Assembly: GCA_022606425.2 (NCBI GenBank)
Contig: JAHDVF020000137.1
Span: 246,435 to 310,434 of the forward strand
Length of the DNA: 64,000 nucleotides
Direction: 5' to 3'
DNA from: Lepidostoma basale
Taxonomy: Eukaryota; Arthropoda; Insecta; Trichoptera; Lepidostomatidae
Position numbers and translations under genes: made by a program. A model generated the notes under the pieces. The model worked only from the letters and a program-made list of their open reading frames with translations, was not told the DNA's origin and searched no databases. This document shows positions 1 through 9,885 of this stretch, in pieces. Positions within the stretch are counted from its first letter, which is position 1, and every line of letters starts with the position of its first letter.

Positions 1-54
1 TTTTGTCTTTATTTTATAAACAATGAATTGCGTAGATTTTCACGGTTGGCAGCA

Positions 55-552
55 ATATGTTTTATGTGTTTTTGGGGAACACCGTGTGATAACTCCTTCT
101 CGACGGCGTTTCGGAGATCGTTGCAGTCTCCATCTTCAGGGTAATGAATGTGAAATGTGTTGTGTCTGCTAAGGTACTTCACCGTTGTATCGTGTCGCCG
201 GCATTGTGTACGTGTGAGACAAAGGTTCCCCGAAATAGCTTGGCACAGGGGGCATTCCGGAGCGGTATGTCACCGGCAGTGGGTTATTCTCTCCCTCCCG
301 ACCCTCACTAAACAGCACCAACCCTAAACATCCCCACCCCCTATCACCCCCTTAATCTCATAAATCCAACCTCACCATCATAAAATATTCCTAATTGTGG
401 GGGAGTAATAGGCTTCGGCCTGACACTTCCGGTCAATAACGATCCAAGTCCATCACATTCATTACCCTGAAGATGGAGACTGCAACGATCTCCGAAACGT
501 CGGTCGAGAAGGAGTTATCACACGGTGTTACCCAAAAACACATAAAACATAT
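55..552. repeat. Foldback element with two inverted hammerhead-like modules
   Basis: About 100 bp at 55-153 is repeated in inverted orientation at 453-552, with only a few mismatches. Each arm carries a CTGAAGA core, a short hairpin and GAAAC, on the minus strand at 108-139 and on the plus strand at 467-498. The roughly 300 bp between the arms (154-452) contains nothing I recognise. The layout resembles the inverted module pairs at 9640-9885 and 40084-40344. A Penelope-type non-autonomous element is inferred, not proven. Confidence 0.6.
464..505 (+). ncRNA. Hammerhead-ribozyme-like motif, ACGT version
   Basis: The core CTGAAGA is at 467-473, followed by an extra T. Stem II pairs GGAGA (475-479) with TCTCC (489-493). 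GAAA is at 494-497, palindrome ACGT at 497-500, then C501. Flanks ACC (464-466) and GGT (502-504) are complementary and would form stem I. The one-base insertion after the core departs from the textbook hammerhead, so activity is unknown. Confidence 0.5.
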
Positions 553-797
553 TCATAAACAATGTTATTACCCATCACAACACACACATATTACAGTCAC
601 AACACAATATTGTGTATTGTGAAAATAATATGATTTTAATAGTTTATAATCCACAACACAAAATAAATGTAATTATAATATTTCAATGGTTTCGCAAGGC
701 TCGCTGGCATCGACAGACTGGGTCTGACCACCACCACCGTCTCGGGACCAGTCTGTTTATACTTCTGAAAGTACAATATTTTCTGTTAGTTATAAAA

Positions 798-1110
798 ATC
801 TTTATATGTGTCATCATCATCATCGGCTGTCCCTCGTGTCCGAGGAAGACTGTCCTTCACGGTTGTGGGTCCGCATGTGACTGAAGAGCCCGATCCTGGA
901 CCCACATATTCTGGGGCATCTGGGGCAGGGGAAGGCGCCTGTAATGGAGCCGTCACCGTCTCCCAGTGGTCTCTCCTTTCTTCTCCTCCTCCTCTCAGCG
1001 GCGTCGTCTCTGCGCTGTGCTTCAGAGTGTTGTGTGCCTTTATGTACTGCTGTTCTCCACCTAGGTCTGTCCTCTGCAGTCTTTTCCCAGCAATCACAGT
1101 CGATGCCAGT
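798..1110 (-). mobile_element. Non-LTR retrotransposon 3' end with C2H2-like finger
   Basis: Read on the minus strand, one frame gives C-P-R-C-P-R-I-C-G-S-R-I-G-L-F-S-H-M-R-T-H, a CxxC...HxxxH pattern seen at the extreme C-terminus of some insect LINE ORF2 proteins. It is followed by a TGA/ATG-rich tail (805-825). A diverged copy lies at 12735-13045. The longer open frames on both strands here are off-register with the finger frame. The clade is not resolved. Confidence 0.55.
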
Positions 1111-1138
1111 CTTTTGTATATGTAAGTACTACATTTAA

Positions 1139-1648
1139 CAATTCTTCCGGGAAGTGTTAATAATTTTATAACAGTGAATACATTTGTTTTGTTATACTAT
1201 AATAATTTAATTTCGATCCTGTAATAAATATGTATTTTCGACGTGTAACGAATAGAAGATTGAATGCAAGTAAGTGCATATTGGGTATGTACAAGTTAAT
1301 GCCAGTAATCGGGTATTCGTTAGATTAATTTAGAGAGGCAGCGGCCACACCTGTTCACCTCGATTCACTTCCAAGAAAACGCAGTTCGAACCAATTTTTT
1401 GCTTTTTTATGTATCCAAGAAACTTTCAGCGTTCACTTCCTGCTTTTCGTAAATCGTGGGCTCGAATACGAGTAATTTTCATTTGTTATTTTTATTATTA
1501 CGCTACTCCCACAAATGCGGATATATATTTCACTTATAGTTTCTTCTTAAATAGATAAAAAATAAAAGCATTAGATATTTGGTTTGTCGTAACATATAAT
1601 ATTTTCTAATCTGAATAATTATAAATTATAAAAAAAATAGTTTATGGT
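1139..1648. other. Unassigned AT-rich sequence
   Basis: No repeat family, RNA gene or credible exon recognised. Confidence 0.4.
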
Positions 1649-1679
1649 TTGTGGATCACTATAATTATAATATTATCAC

Positions 1680-2250
1680 TAAAGCGCTTGACCCGGACAT
1701 TGAAAAAAAAATGCGGAATTGATGTTGCACGAGCTGCATTTAATAAAATGAGAACCTTCTTTTGCAACGATAATCTTAACCTGAAACTCCGACAAATAAT
1801 GATTAAATGTTATATATGGTCTGTTCTACTATATGGCTGCGAATCCTGGACTCTAAAAGTGAATGTAATGAACCGGTTGGAAGCGTTTGAGATGATATAC
1901 CGCAGAATGCTTCGTATATCGTGGACCGATAGGATCAGTAATGCAGACGTACTACAGAGAGCCAGTCAGTAGAGAGCTGTTGTCGAGTGTGAAAGTTAGA
2001 AAGATCTCATATTTGGATCATGTGCTAAGGGGAGAAAAATGCCACCTCCTTCGACTGATATTAATGGGTAAAGTGGAGGGACGTCGGGGAGTTGGTAGAA
2101 GGCAGTTGTTCTGGCTGCGGAACATAAAATAATTGACAGGAATGACAAGAATACCGAACCTGTTCCAAGTGGGGCAGGACAGATATGCCTTTGCAGCAGT
2201 GATCGCCAACATTGTAGGGACCTGACACGGCATCAAAAGAAGAAGAATAT
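1680..2250 (+). mobile_element. LINE-D ORF2 C-terminal relic
   Basis: Two overlapping frames carry the post-RT region of a non-LTR element: L-Y-G-C-E-S-W-T-L, then R-L-E-A-F-E-M-I-Y-R-R-M-L-R-I-S-W, then, after a frameshift near 1950-1970, H-V-L-R-G-E-K and G-R-R-G-V-G-R-R-Q. The sequence ends in AAGAAGAAG at about 2240. It matches the copies at 37525-38070 and 60505-60745. The copy is 5'-truncated and broken. Confidence 0.8.
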
Positions 2251-2255
2251 AATTA

Positions 2256-3200
2256 TAATGATATTTGTTAAATAAATCTATGGAACGAAATCAGAACTTT
2301 ATAAGTGTTTTGTCTGTCATAGATAATCACACAAATATAATAATGCTCATGATTGAACTATACAAACATGTAACATATTATATACATTTAAATCGTCAAC
2401 TTGGAAGGATACATCGACTTGGTAACACAAAAGCTAATTCGATACTAATCAAGCTGAATACTCTTCAATATTTGGAGTATTTGCCGTTTGAAAAATGTCA
2501 GTATCCGTAGCGATCATGTTTAAAACTTTAATAATTTTCCCCACTGGTATTACTAGAGGCAGGATGAGGAAGATAATTTGTAATTCGGACGTCTATTATA
2601 TCTTCAGTGGAACGCATCACATTCAAACCACAAGGTAATCATTGTTTTCATAAGCAACTCACCGATATTTATTACTATAAATTTTAAAAAAGTGTTTAAA
2701 CAATCGCCCGAATTATTCGGGAAATCCATGGTCGTGTTTTCGAGAAAGCTGATTTAGAAAAGCTGATACGAATAGTGTGGATGTGTAGGGTAGCCATCAA
2801 CTGAGTGATTTAAAGAATGTACGGGTTAGAACGGCCTTGCAAAGAATGCATTAGGAACCATTGTTGATGGTGAGTAAGGCGTCAGATCCGGCCAATCAGA
2901 AGGAAATGTTTGTGTTTTAACCCTTGCTTGCACTGTATCCTGAACGGTATAAAGGCAATATGTCCATGCACTCATATATAAATACAACATCAAAATGATG
3001 TCAGCGAAGAGATCGAAAAAATGATATTTGTAGCGAACCAACTTTGGCCTCATTAAACAATTAAAGTCACGTCTACTATGCAGAAAAACGAAGATACCCT
3101 TATTTTTAAGTAGGTAATTAATATTTTTAATTGAAATTTCTTGGTAGAAGTTCATTTTAAATAATGAAAACAAAAAAAAAAATTATATGAAATATATTTT
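2256..3200. other. Unassigned AT-rich sequence
   Basis: Open frames at 2265-2510 (+) and 2826-3173 (-) have no recognisable domains. No known repeat identified. A decayed element cannot be excluded. Confidence 0.4.
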
Positions 3201-3354
3201 TTATTATATATTTAGAATGCTTCCACTTGTGTTTATCGTTGACCGGTTTCGGCAGCTTGCTGCCATCTTCTGGTCTGGCCACCAGAAGATGGTAGCAAGC
3301 TGCCGAAACCGGTCGACGATAAACACAAGTGGAAGCACACTAAATATATAATAA
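3201..3354. repeat. Near-perfect palindrome, ACCGGT-version module pair
   Basis: Arms 3218-3274 and 3281-3337 are almost perfectly complementary around a 6-base centre (3275-3280), and AT-rich flanks extend the match to 3201 and 3354. Each arm holds CAGAAGA-T-hairpin-GAAACCGGTC. Here the second core base is A instead of the hammerhead U4. Related single or paired copies lie at 23.35, 25.64, 30.19, 51.1 and 59.2 kb. Confidence 0.75.
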
Positions 3355-3439
3355 TAAAGAAATTTCGTATCAATTTTTTATTATTTCATTACTTATTTTT
3401 AGGATTATTAAAACATTTAATAATCCAAAAATAAGGAAA

Positions 3440-3615
3440 ATCTGCAATTCCGAGGACATCGTGAGATGGAGCAGAACGAGGAGACGATTCTGGCGATACC
3501 ATGTAAACCGTATGGACACTCACAGAATCGCATACGCTGCAACAAATGTAATACCCGGAGGCCCACGTCCACTGCAGGCCACCCAAAAGATAGCGAGATA
3601 GCTGGTCTTCCACAT
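3440..3615 (+). mobile_element. LINE-P-like C-terminal fragment
   Basis: Frame reading I-R-K-I-C-N-S-E-D-I-V-R-W-S-R, then R-R-R-F-W-R-Y-H-V-N-R-M-D, parallels the better copy at 42510-42885 (I-R-K-F-C-K-F-E-D-I-M-R). A stop follows the P-G-G-P-R-P-L region. Truncated relic. Confidence 0.65.
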
Positions 3616-3667
3616 TGTAAGAGGAGGTAATTTCCGAAACAAAAAATCACCCAATCTTATGGAAGAA

Positions 3668-4125
3668 TAAGAAGAATTGATTAAAGCAGTTGTAACATAT
3701 GCCCATGGGCAAGAGACCTGGATACTTACTAAACGTGATAAAACGAAATTAAACTGCTTCGAAAGGAATATCCTTCGCAGAAACCCCGAATTCATTAAAG
3801 ATGGTGAGACACAGAGAAAAATATTCAAAACGAAGCTCTATGATCTATACCAGGACGCCAACGTAGTCAAGTTCATTAACATTAACAGAATTGCTGGCTA
3901 GGTCTTTTGCACTGCATGAGAAATCTAGAGTCCTCCAAAAGAGTGTTATTTATGAGCCATTAAGCGAAGAAGCGTCGGCAGGCCGAGCTTGTAATGGTAG
4001 GTCGTGGAAGACTGTTAGATTCTGGTTCAGTAAAACTGGGAGGTGGCGGCCAGAGAAAGGACAGGATGGAGACGTTTCTTGGTGGAATCTATGACCAACT
4101 GAGAGTTATAACGCTGAAGGTATAA
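3668..4125 (+). mobile_element. LINE-G ORF2 C-terminal relic
   Basis: The frame from 3677 carries E-T-W-I-L-T-K-R-D, F-E-R-N-I-L-R-R and L-Y-D-L-Y-Q-D-A-N-V-V-K-F-I, typical of the post-RT region of insect LINEs. Downstream, broken frames still show R-R-S-V-G-R-P and V-A-A-R-E-R-T-G-W-R-R-F-L. Same general family as 56282-56695. Multiple stops and frameshifts. Confidence 0.7.
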
Positions 4126-4129
4126 ATGA

Positions 4130-4250
4130 TTCACCAGGCTCCCTGGCATCGACAGACTGGGGAGAGAGACTTAGTACCTGAATGATGTATTTGAGTACTT
4201 TTAACACAATAACTGGATGGAGGTCTCCCCGAAACGTTGTTTTTAGTCGA
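4130..4250 (+). repeat. Degenerate hammerhead-like module fragment
   Basis: CTGGATGGAGG, a short hairpin and CCCCGAAACGTT (4213-4238) resemble the ACGT-version module with a small deletion in the core. A block around CTGGCATCGACAGACTGG (about 4143-4160) is also present at about 703-721. Confidence 0.4.
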
Positions 4251-4262
4251 ATATAAAAGACT

Positions 4263-4574
4263 AACTAACTAACTATCTATCACGCCGTCTCCCCGAAGGG
4301 GTAGGCAGAAAAAATGAACTGCCACACCTTTCTTTCCTGACATATTTCTCTCGCTTCCTCAACATTCATACACCGTGTCATGCACGCGCGTCGATTTCTC
4401 TGACTCCTCACATGGCCGACATTCAATATTTGATTTATTTGATCGTGCCACGTTTTCCTCGGTCTTCCTCTATTTCTGGTACCATTTACATCATTAACAT
4501 ATAATTTTTTTACCATTCTTTCTTCATTCATTCTTTCCATATGTCCAAACCATCTTAATGATATCCCTGAAAGG
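4263..4574 (-). mobile_element. LINE-A copy, 5'-truncated, 12-bp target duplication
   Basis: An 86-codon frame (4280-4540) reads E-R-M-N-E-E-R-M-V-K-K-L-Y, G-R-P-R-K-T-W-H-D-Q-I-N-Q-I-L and ends Y-P-F-G-E-T-A-stop. The stop is followed within a few bases by the GTTA-type tail, leaving no real 3' UTR. ATATAAAAGACT flanks the copy at 4251-4262 and 4575-4586, a perfect 12-bp duplication consistent with target-primed insertion. Confidence 0.85.
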
Positions 4575-4586
4575 ATATAAAAGACT

Positions 4587-4983
4587 CAACGCTAAAATAA
4601 TGTAATCGCGCGAAGTTATAAACGCGCAAGGGTTCATTTAAATTTTCTAATCGAATGCATGGATCATTTCCGTTGTGTAATATGTACCTGTGCATTTATG
4701 TACGTATTACAGAGTTTTGCAAATATGTACGAGTATGTATATCGCAATGAGCCTATTTTTCAATCAAGTCGCCCGAGAAACCTTTTCCGATGAAACCTGT
4801 TTGATAAAGCGCGATCAGAAAATTCGCACATTTTCACGGAACTTGTTAATAACGTGCAAAAGTAAATTAGTAAAAACACGAGGAATAAAGTTTTGTTATT
4901 GACATTTTTCCGGTGTGTGAAAACCGCATGAAGGAAGTTTCGTCTAACCTTCAGGTATTGGAGAGGTGTCTGTTTAATGAAGA
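4587..4983. other. Unassigned sequence
   Basis: An open frame at 4690-4902 (+) shows no recognisable domain. No repeat family seen. Confidence 0.35.
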
Positions 4984-5165
4984 TGTTGAAAGTAATAATA
5001 AAAATAATAAAATTCCAAGGATTGGAATTAATGGCATTAGAATTTATTTTACAATCTTCAGTATGAGTAAAAAAAAAATCATTATTATGAAGAAGGAATC
5101 TGGTCATGTCCAGGTTTGAACCCAAGTCCCCTGGATCAGGAGCCAAGCCCCCTGGACATGCTGGG
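4984..5165 (-). mobile_element. SINE2, truncated
   Basis: On the minus strand the B-box-like GGGTTCAAACC region and the family's 3' body are kept, with similarity to 27288-27462. The A-box end is disrupted near 5145-5160. Confidence 0.65.
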
Positions 5166-5209
5166 GACCAATAGTTTGCAGATAAGGAGGGATGGGTGCA
5201 CACTTACCA

Positions 5210-5392
5210 TGGAGGCTATCCATCTTTATGCTCCCGATGATTATCTTCGATAGCGTCAGCATAGACTGTATTATCTCCCAGCATGCAGAACCAACCTGCC
5301 TCTGGTGATGCCGGTGGGGAGAGCAATCAAACTGCTGAACATGATCGCTTCAGAGATTGACGTCTTTCATATTCGAAAGCATATCTAATATA
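5210..5392 (+). mobile_element. LINE-C (Jockey/CR1-like) C-terminal fragment
   Basis: One frame gives R-Q-H-R-L-Y-Y-L-P-A-C-R-T-N-L-P-L-V-M-P, then V-G-R-A-I-K-L-L-N and S-E-I-D-V-F-H. It matches the longer frame at 54384-54977 closely, with one internal stop. Confidence 0.75.
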
Positions 5393-5395
5393 ACT

Positions 5396-5505
5396 GACTA
5401 ACTAACAATCACATCGTTTTTCCGGAGGGGTAGGCAGAGAGGATAGACCGCCATACTGGTCTGTCCTGACATAATTATCTAGATTCCTTTACATTCATAC
5501 ACAAA
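5396..5505 (-). mobile_element. LINE-A 3' end fragment
   Basis: GTTA-type tail followed (minus strand) by the degraded end of the LINE-A ORF: GGGGTAGGCAGAGAGGATAG at about 5427-5446 is characteristic. Stops right after the conserved N-V-E-E-A region. Confidence 0.65.
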
Positions 5506-5509
5506 AGTC

Positions 5510-5805
5510 CGGATCGTCCTGCTTACAACATGTACACCATCTAAAAGAACATTACATGTTATTATATACATTATTTATATTTTTGTTATTTTATTTTAAA
5601 TCATTATATTTTATATTATTTGTTTTAGATTTATTCTGTGGACGTTGGACGATCGAAGTGTGCGTGGGAGATGCCTATTGGTGGCGATGAGGTTCGCAAC
5701 CCATCACACCGCGTCTCCCGCAAGGGCGAAAAGAGAAGAATGGAGTGCCGCATCGGTTAAAGTGTGGCAGTCCATTCTTTCTGCCTACCCCTTCGGAGTT
5801 AGCTA
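5510..5805 (+). mobile_element. SINE3-like element ending in LINE-A coding sequence
   Basis: A non-coding body (GGACGTTGGACGATCGAAGT near 5642) is shared with 45985-46202 and 19493-19665. Its last about 45 bases (5756-5800) match LINE-A codons for K-V-W-Q-S-I-L-S-A-Y-P-F-G. It lacks ORF potential. Mobilisation by LINE-A through this shared 3' end is inferred. Confidence 0.55.
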
Positions 5806-5861
5806 TATTTTATTTGAATGACATGTTTTGCCTTGCTAATCCATTATAACGGGTCAACAAA

Positions 5862-6220
5862 CAAACAAACCATCACGCCGTTTCTTAGTAGGGGTAGGCA
5901 GAGAGAATGGACCGCCACACTAATCTGTCCTGACAAACCTTTCTAGCTTCCTCCACATTCATACGACGAGTCATACACGAACGTCGATTCCTCCGTCTTC
6001 TAACATGACCAACCTTTAAAGTTAGATTAATTTGGTCATGCCATGTTTTCCTCGGTCTGCCTCGACTCCGTACTCCATTTACATCATTAACGTATACTTT
6101 CTTAACCATTCTTTCTCCATCCATGCGTTCCATATGTCCGAACCAACGCAGCGATCCTTTCATAATTTTGTTCATAATACCTCTACATTCCTTTCTTATA
6201 TCAGCATTTGAGATTCTGTC
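5862..6220 (-). mobile_element. LINE-A copy with GTTT tail
   Basis: A 96-codon frame (5885-6175) runs from M-N-K-I-M-K-G-S-L-R-W-F-G-H-M-E-R-M to L-S-A-Y-P-Y. The last residues are changed by mutation of the G-E-T-A codons. The tail at 5862-5872 is (AAAC)n on the plus strand, so GTTT units rather than GTTA. Truncated near 6220. Confidence 0.8.
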
Positions 6221-6221
6221 A

Positions 6222-6580
6222 TGTCAAACATTTGATATATTTGTTTATTGTTGTTATAGTGGCGGCCAATCGATTAAATTTCTTCGTTGTGCAATATTTC
6301 TTATACCTTTATGTATTATGGCTACAGAGGACGTGTTGTCATTTGAGTCCATTTGCAATAACGAATGCAGCTCGTGAAAATGCCGTTCCCTGCCATTTGA
6401 CGGCGGTGTCCGTGGTCAGTCGGCCATTTGCGAAAGGTGAACTTTGGGTGTTGGGATTAAGTCCGCGCCAGGTATTTCCTACATTCACCAGCTGCGGTAT
6501 CAAGTAGACACACCGGGTGTCAACAAAGTCACACACTAGTCAGCCGATTATTATGCATACCGTTTTCGAATTATAATTTT
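6222..6580. other. Unassigned sequence
   Basis: Overlapping open frames on both strands (6208-6507 and 6339-6536) give no recognisable protein. No repeat identified. Confidence 0.35.
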
Positions 6581-6584
6581 ACAG

Positions 6585-6695
6585 GATTAATTTTATCTCA
6601 ATAGAGACGAAGATGTAAATTCCCATTCCGCTCTTCTTACGACCACCACGTCTGACAAATTTTTGAAAGATGTATATATGTATCAACCCATAGAA
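6585..6695 (+). repeat. N-family fragment with internal deletion
   Basis: GGATTAATTTTATCTCAATA through GAGACGAAGATGTAAATT is joined directly to CCCATTCCGCTCTTCTTACG and GATGTATATATG, blocks that are separated in the fuller copy at 12185-12720. Confidence 0.6.
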
Positions 6696-6699
6696 TAGG

Positions 6700-7035
6700 T
6701 CAGGACCTTTAAGTTTTATTATTATTATTATTTTGTTGAAAAAACTCCTTACATCATTACAGCGCAAGCCAAATCGATGTAAGTGGTGAAAAAAAAAGAA
6801 TATCAAAGGAAATATAAATAGAACCTTATGAATAGGAAAAGCTAGTTATTTGCTTGCTGCCTTTATCATAAGGGTATTTACGAATTCGCCATAATTGCAT
6901 CCAAAGAGGTCTATCTCTTTTGCAACCTAATTTAAGAGACGAATCGCCTTCAATACAGGAGAACTTCGAAGGGCCTCTGTGCGGCAATTTGGGGCATAAA
7001 ATAATATATGCCCCCTTGCTCTGCTATAACTATGG
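6700..7035. other. Unassigned sequence
   Basis: Contains a short TTA run at 6716-6733. Nothing else recognised. Confidence 0.35.
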
Positions 7036-7600
7036 GGAACGTACAGATTTAGCTCCCTCAGTATCTAGGCATAGACCTGGTGGGGGGAGCTGATCTGCGG
7101 GAAGAAATACAAGCCCAAGTAAACAAGGCAGCTACAATCTCTGGGGCTCTAAAATCCACAATATGGAAAAACAAAGACATGGCCATGTGTAAAATGAGAA
7201 TATAAAGCATGCGTAAGATCAATAATAACATATGGCGTCGAAGCAAGGGGCAGCCACAGTAAGGGCCAAACGAATTTTGAGGACTTCCGAAATGAAGACA
7301 CTGAGGACGATAGCAGGCAAGACACTGAGATATCGCGTGAGGAACACCAGAATAAGAGAGATATGTGAGTTTGAGGATATTATAAGATGGAGCAGACAGC
7401 GAAAAAGGGACTGGTACGGTCATGTTCAAAGAATGGACTCCACCAGACTCCCCATATATTGCATTGCATAATCAACCTCATGGGACTCGTCCTCGTGGAA
7501 GACCTCCTAATAGATGGAAGGACAGCTGGGAATCTACGTCACAGCAGGAGCAACTCTCTGGAGAACAGACCACATAGGTCTACAATAAGGAAGAAGAAGA
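7036..7600 (+). mobile_element. LINE-P ORF2 C-terminal relic
   Basis: Frames broken by several shifts show Y-L-G-I-D-L, N-K-A-A-T-I-S-G-A-L-K, then R-I-L-R-T-S-E-M-K-T-L-R-T-I-A-G and W-Y-G-H-V-Q-R-M-D, followed by the C-terminal G-R-P-P-style region out of frame. The tail is AAGAAGAAGAAG at 7589-7602. Shorter copies lie at 23022, 35197 and 41090. Confidence 0.75.
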
Positions 7601-7602
7601 AG

Positions 7603-7690
7603 ATGTATATATGCTAATATGTTGAGGAACACATCACATATTTTTGTTCAATCTACACTAGCGCCATCTCTTAAGATTAGGTGTAAGCAG
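7603..7690 (+). repeat. N-family inner fragment
   Basis: ATGTATATATGCTA through TTCAATCTACACTAGCGCCA matches the inner end of one N arm (compare 12440-12510). It directly abuts the LINE-P tail. Confidence 0.55.
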
Positions 7691-7821
7691 TAAGCAGAAA
7701 ATCGTTATTAATGCAATGTGAAAGGCTACGCAATTATCTTACATCGCTAGATAACGCCTAAAAGGCTGAAAGAGAAAGAAAAAAAAAGTTATAAACGATT
7801 TGGATTTATGCATCTGTGATG

Positions 7822-7976
7822 TTTATTGTATCTTGAACACTGATGTAAAACTCTATATTATAGAAATAATACGAATAAAAGCGTATGTTTTCTAGTAGTT
7901 TTATTGTATTTTATGTGAATGACACCATACATTTGATTAAATTTTAGAAAACAGATGTTTTCACTCGTATTAATTT
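7822..7976. repeat. B-family foldback, short
   Basis: Left arm TTTATTGTATCTTGAACACTG onward and right arm ending CACTCGTATTAATTTT are inverted versions of the B arm, with most of the centre deleted. Confidence 0.6.
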
Positions 7977-7992
7977 TAGATATATTTTTTTA

Positions 7993-8165
7993 AATTCTTC
8001 TTCTTCTTCTTCTCCCTCAGCCAATTCCCGTCCACTCCTGGACAAAGGCCTCCTCCATTCGCTTCCATGTCACTCTGTCCTGTGCAGACCGCATCCAGGT
8101 TATTCAGACGTGTCTGTTCAGATCATCCTTCCACCGTAGTTGTGGTCGCCCTGCACTTCTACAAT
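7993..8165 (-). mobile_element. LINE-R (RTE/BovB-like) 3' end
   Basis: CTTCTTCTTCTT (the tail on the opposite strand) and CCGTCCACTCCTGGACAAAG match the RTE-like copies at 34653-34985 and 61918-62280. Minus-strand codons correspond to the W-M-Q and Q-E-W-T-type C-terminus. A second AAG-tailed LINE-P end remnant follows at about 8225-8295 (+). Confidence 0.7.
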
Positions 8166-8399
8166 TAAAACTATTGTATAATAATGAAATAAAACGATAT
8201 TTTTAAAATTATAATAATTAAGCACCTCGCAAGAGGTCAATTCCTCTTAAGAAACAGGCCACAAGACCTACACTAAGAAGAAGAAAAAGAAGAGGATATT
8301 TTTTTCATTAATTATATAAACATGAACTTCCATTAACATTAAAATATCAAGATATTTTTTTTAGTAGTTGATATAAGAAAATCACGATGGCATTATGCA

Positions 8400-8610
8400 G
8401 AGAGGAGAGTGTCCGAGTCAGGGTGTAGCACAGATCTGATAAGGCGCGCGGGAGACTGAGAGTGTCCGAAGTGGTGGAGGTTGCGCAAATTTGGACCGCA
8501 GACCTGCAGTACGCGCCCCCCGCCCCCGCCCGCGCAGGGCGCTTACGTAATACTGCCTATCAGATGCTTTATATTTTGTATTGTATAATGCACTCGCACA
8601 CATCTACCGC
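8400..8610. other. GC-rich patch in AT-rich surroundings
   Basis: The segment around 8440-8545 is rich in CG dinucleotides and C-runs (CGCCCCCCGCCCCCGCCCGC at about 8513-8532). Imperfect inverted repeats ATCTGATAAGGC (about 8434) and GCCTATCAGAT (about 8552) bound it. No coding evidence. It could be a regulatory patch or a small DNA element. Confidence 0.4.
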
Positions 8611-8764
8611 GATTCGTGAAATCTTATGAAAGTAACTATCCAAAATGCACTGAAATTAAACTATCATTTTTTGTTACAAAAAGCATTTTTCATATTTAAA
8701 CCAGCCATTAACCAATTTTTGGCTTTTAAATAAACTTTTTTAATATCTTGATAATAGAGGGAAA

Positions 8765-9110
8765 ACGTTGTATGATAGAATACCGAACGATGAAATAAGA
8801 AAGTAATGTAAGGCAGATGACTGCATCATGGATAAAATTAAAAAAGGATCCCTTAGATTGTTTGGACATATGGAAAGAATGAATGAGAGAAGAATGGTTA
8901 AAAAGTTGTACACAAGCAGCGTGTCTCAAATTAATCAATTACTAAAATGCGGCCACATTCGAAATCGCAATAATCGACGTGCGTGCATGATGTATGAATG
9001 TAGAGGAAGCAAGAGAGGTATGCCAGGACAAAGTATTGTGGCGATCCATCCTCTCCGCCTACTCCTCCGGGGCAATGGCGTGATGGTTAGTTAGCTAGTT
9101 TAGTTAAATC
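8765..9110 (+). mobile_element. LINE-A subtype copy
   Basis: Frame 8828-9094 reads K-K-G-S-L-R-L-F-G-H-M-E-R-M-N and V-K-K-L-Y-T-S-S-V-S, lacks the G-R-P-R-K-T-W block through a deletion, and shifts frame before the end. The tail is GTTAGTTAGCTAGTTTAGTT. A further small LINE-A-like scrap lies at about 9129-9175. Confidence 0.75.
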
Positions 9111-9439
9111 AATAAAAAGTAACATTTACATGGTTTGGACACATGGAATGAATGAAGAAAGAATGATACCGAAGTGGCCGATATGTAGGTAATATTTAAT
9201 TGATTTGATTGTGCTACACAATTAATCAAATCTGCCATCTTCTGGAAGAAATTCAATTTAACAACTTGTTAAACTTGTGTTTTTTCGTCTGTATCTTTCA
9301 ATATTAAACAAAGCTAATAATTTTTAAAACAAATGAACATCATATAAAATATTTTGTAAATTTATGGAAAAAATTAAATTCACATATAACATTTTGAATT
9401 CCTTATATAATAAATAATTTCTGCTTAATTTCTCTTTTC

Positions 9440-9600
9440 CTTTTTTACACTTTGTATATATGTACAACATTTTGAATGTTTACAAATTCTTATAGACAAA
9501 TACTGGATTTTACCCATTGCGGATAATTTTTTTTTATAAGGATTAATTGTATCTCAATAGAGACGCAGATGTAAATTGTTTTTCTGGGAACAGAATTAAA
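9440..9600 (+). repeat. N-family head fragment
   Basis: ACATTTTGAATG..., TGGATTTTACCCATTGCGG and TAATTGTATCTCAATAGAGA reproduce the head and start of the arm of the N element at 12185, then break off in an AT-rich run. Confidence 0.6.
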
Positions 9601-9639
9601 AAAATTAAAATTAAAAAAAATAATATTAAAAACATAAAA

Positions 9640-9885
9640 TTACATAGACATGTTTCGGACAACCATTCCTTCTTCAGTGATACATATTATAAAGATACAT
9701 TTTAAAAATATTATAAAATTGTTTACATGATCTGACAGTTGTTAATAACATCTGTCAGATCATGTAATGTTAATAACATCTGTCAGATCATGTTAACAAT
9801 TTGATAATATTTTTAAATTGTATCTTTATAATATGTACCACTGAAGAAGGACTGGTTGTCCGAAACAAGTAATGTATGGTGTAAA
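9640..9885. repeat. Foldback with inverted hammerhead-like modules
   Basis: Arms of about 90 bp (9648-9740 and 9778-9868) surround a centre with repeated CATCTGTCAGATCATGT blocks. The minus-strand module (core at 9671-9677, GAAA, palindrome ACATGT at 9648-9653) is well kept. The plus-strand one (core 9841-9847) has lost its palindrome. Confidence 0.65.

Noticed and set aside
808..1125. Open frame of about 105 codons on the plus strand
   Set aside because: Antisense to the recognisable finger-bearing LINE end, with low-complexity Ser/Pro composition, so a shadow frame.
2826..3173. Minus-strand frame of 115 codons as a possible gene
   Set aside because: No recognisable domain, no splice or promoter support, and AT-rich composition consistent with a chance frame.
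3283..3310. Functional hammerhead in the 3201-3354 palindrome
   Set aside because: The core reads CAGAAGA, replacing the invariant U4, and stem I is only one clear pair. Treated as a related but probably inactive module.
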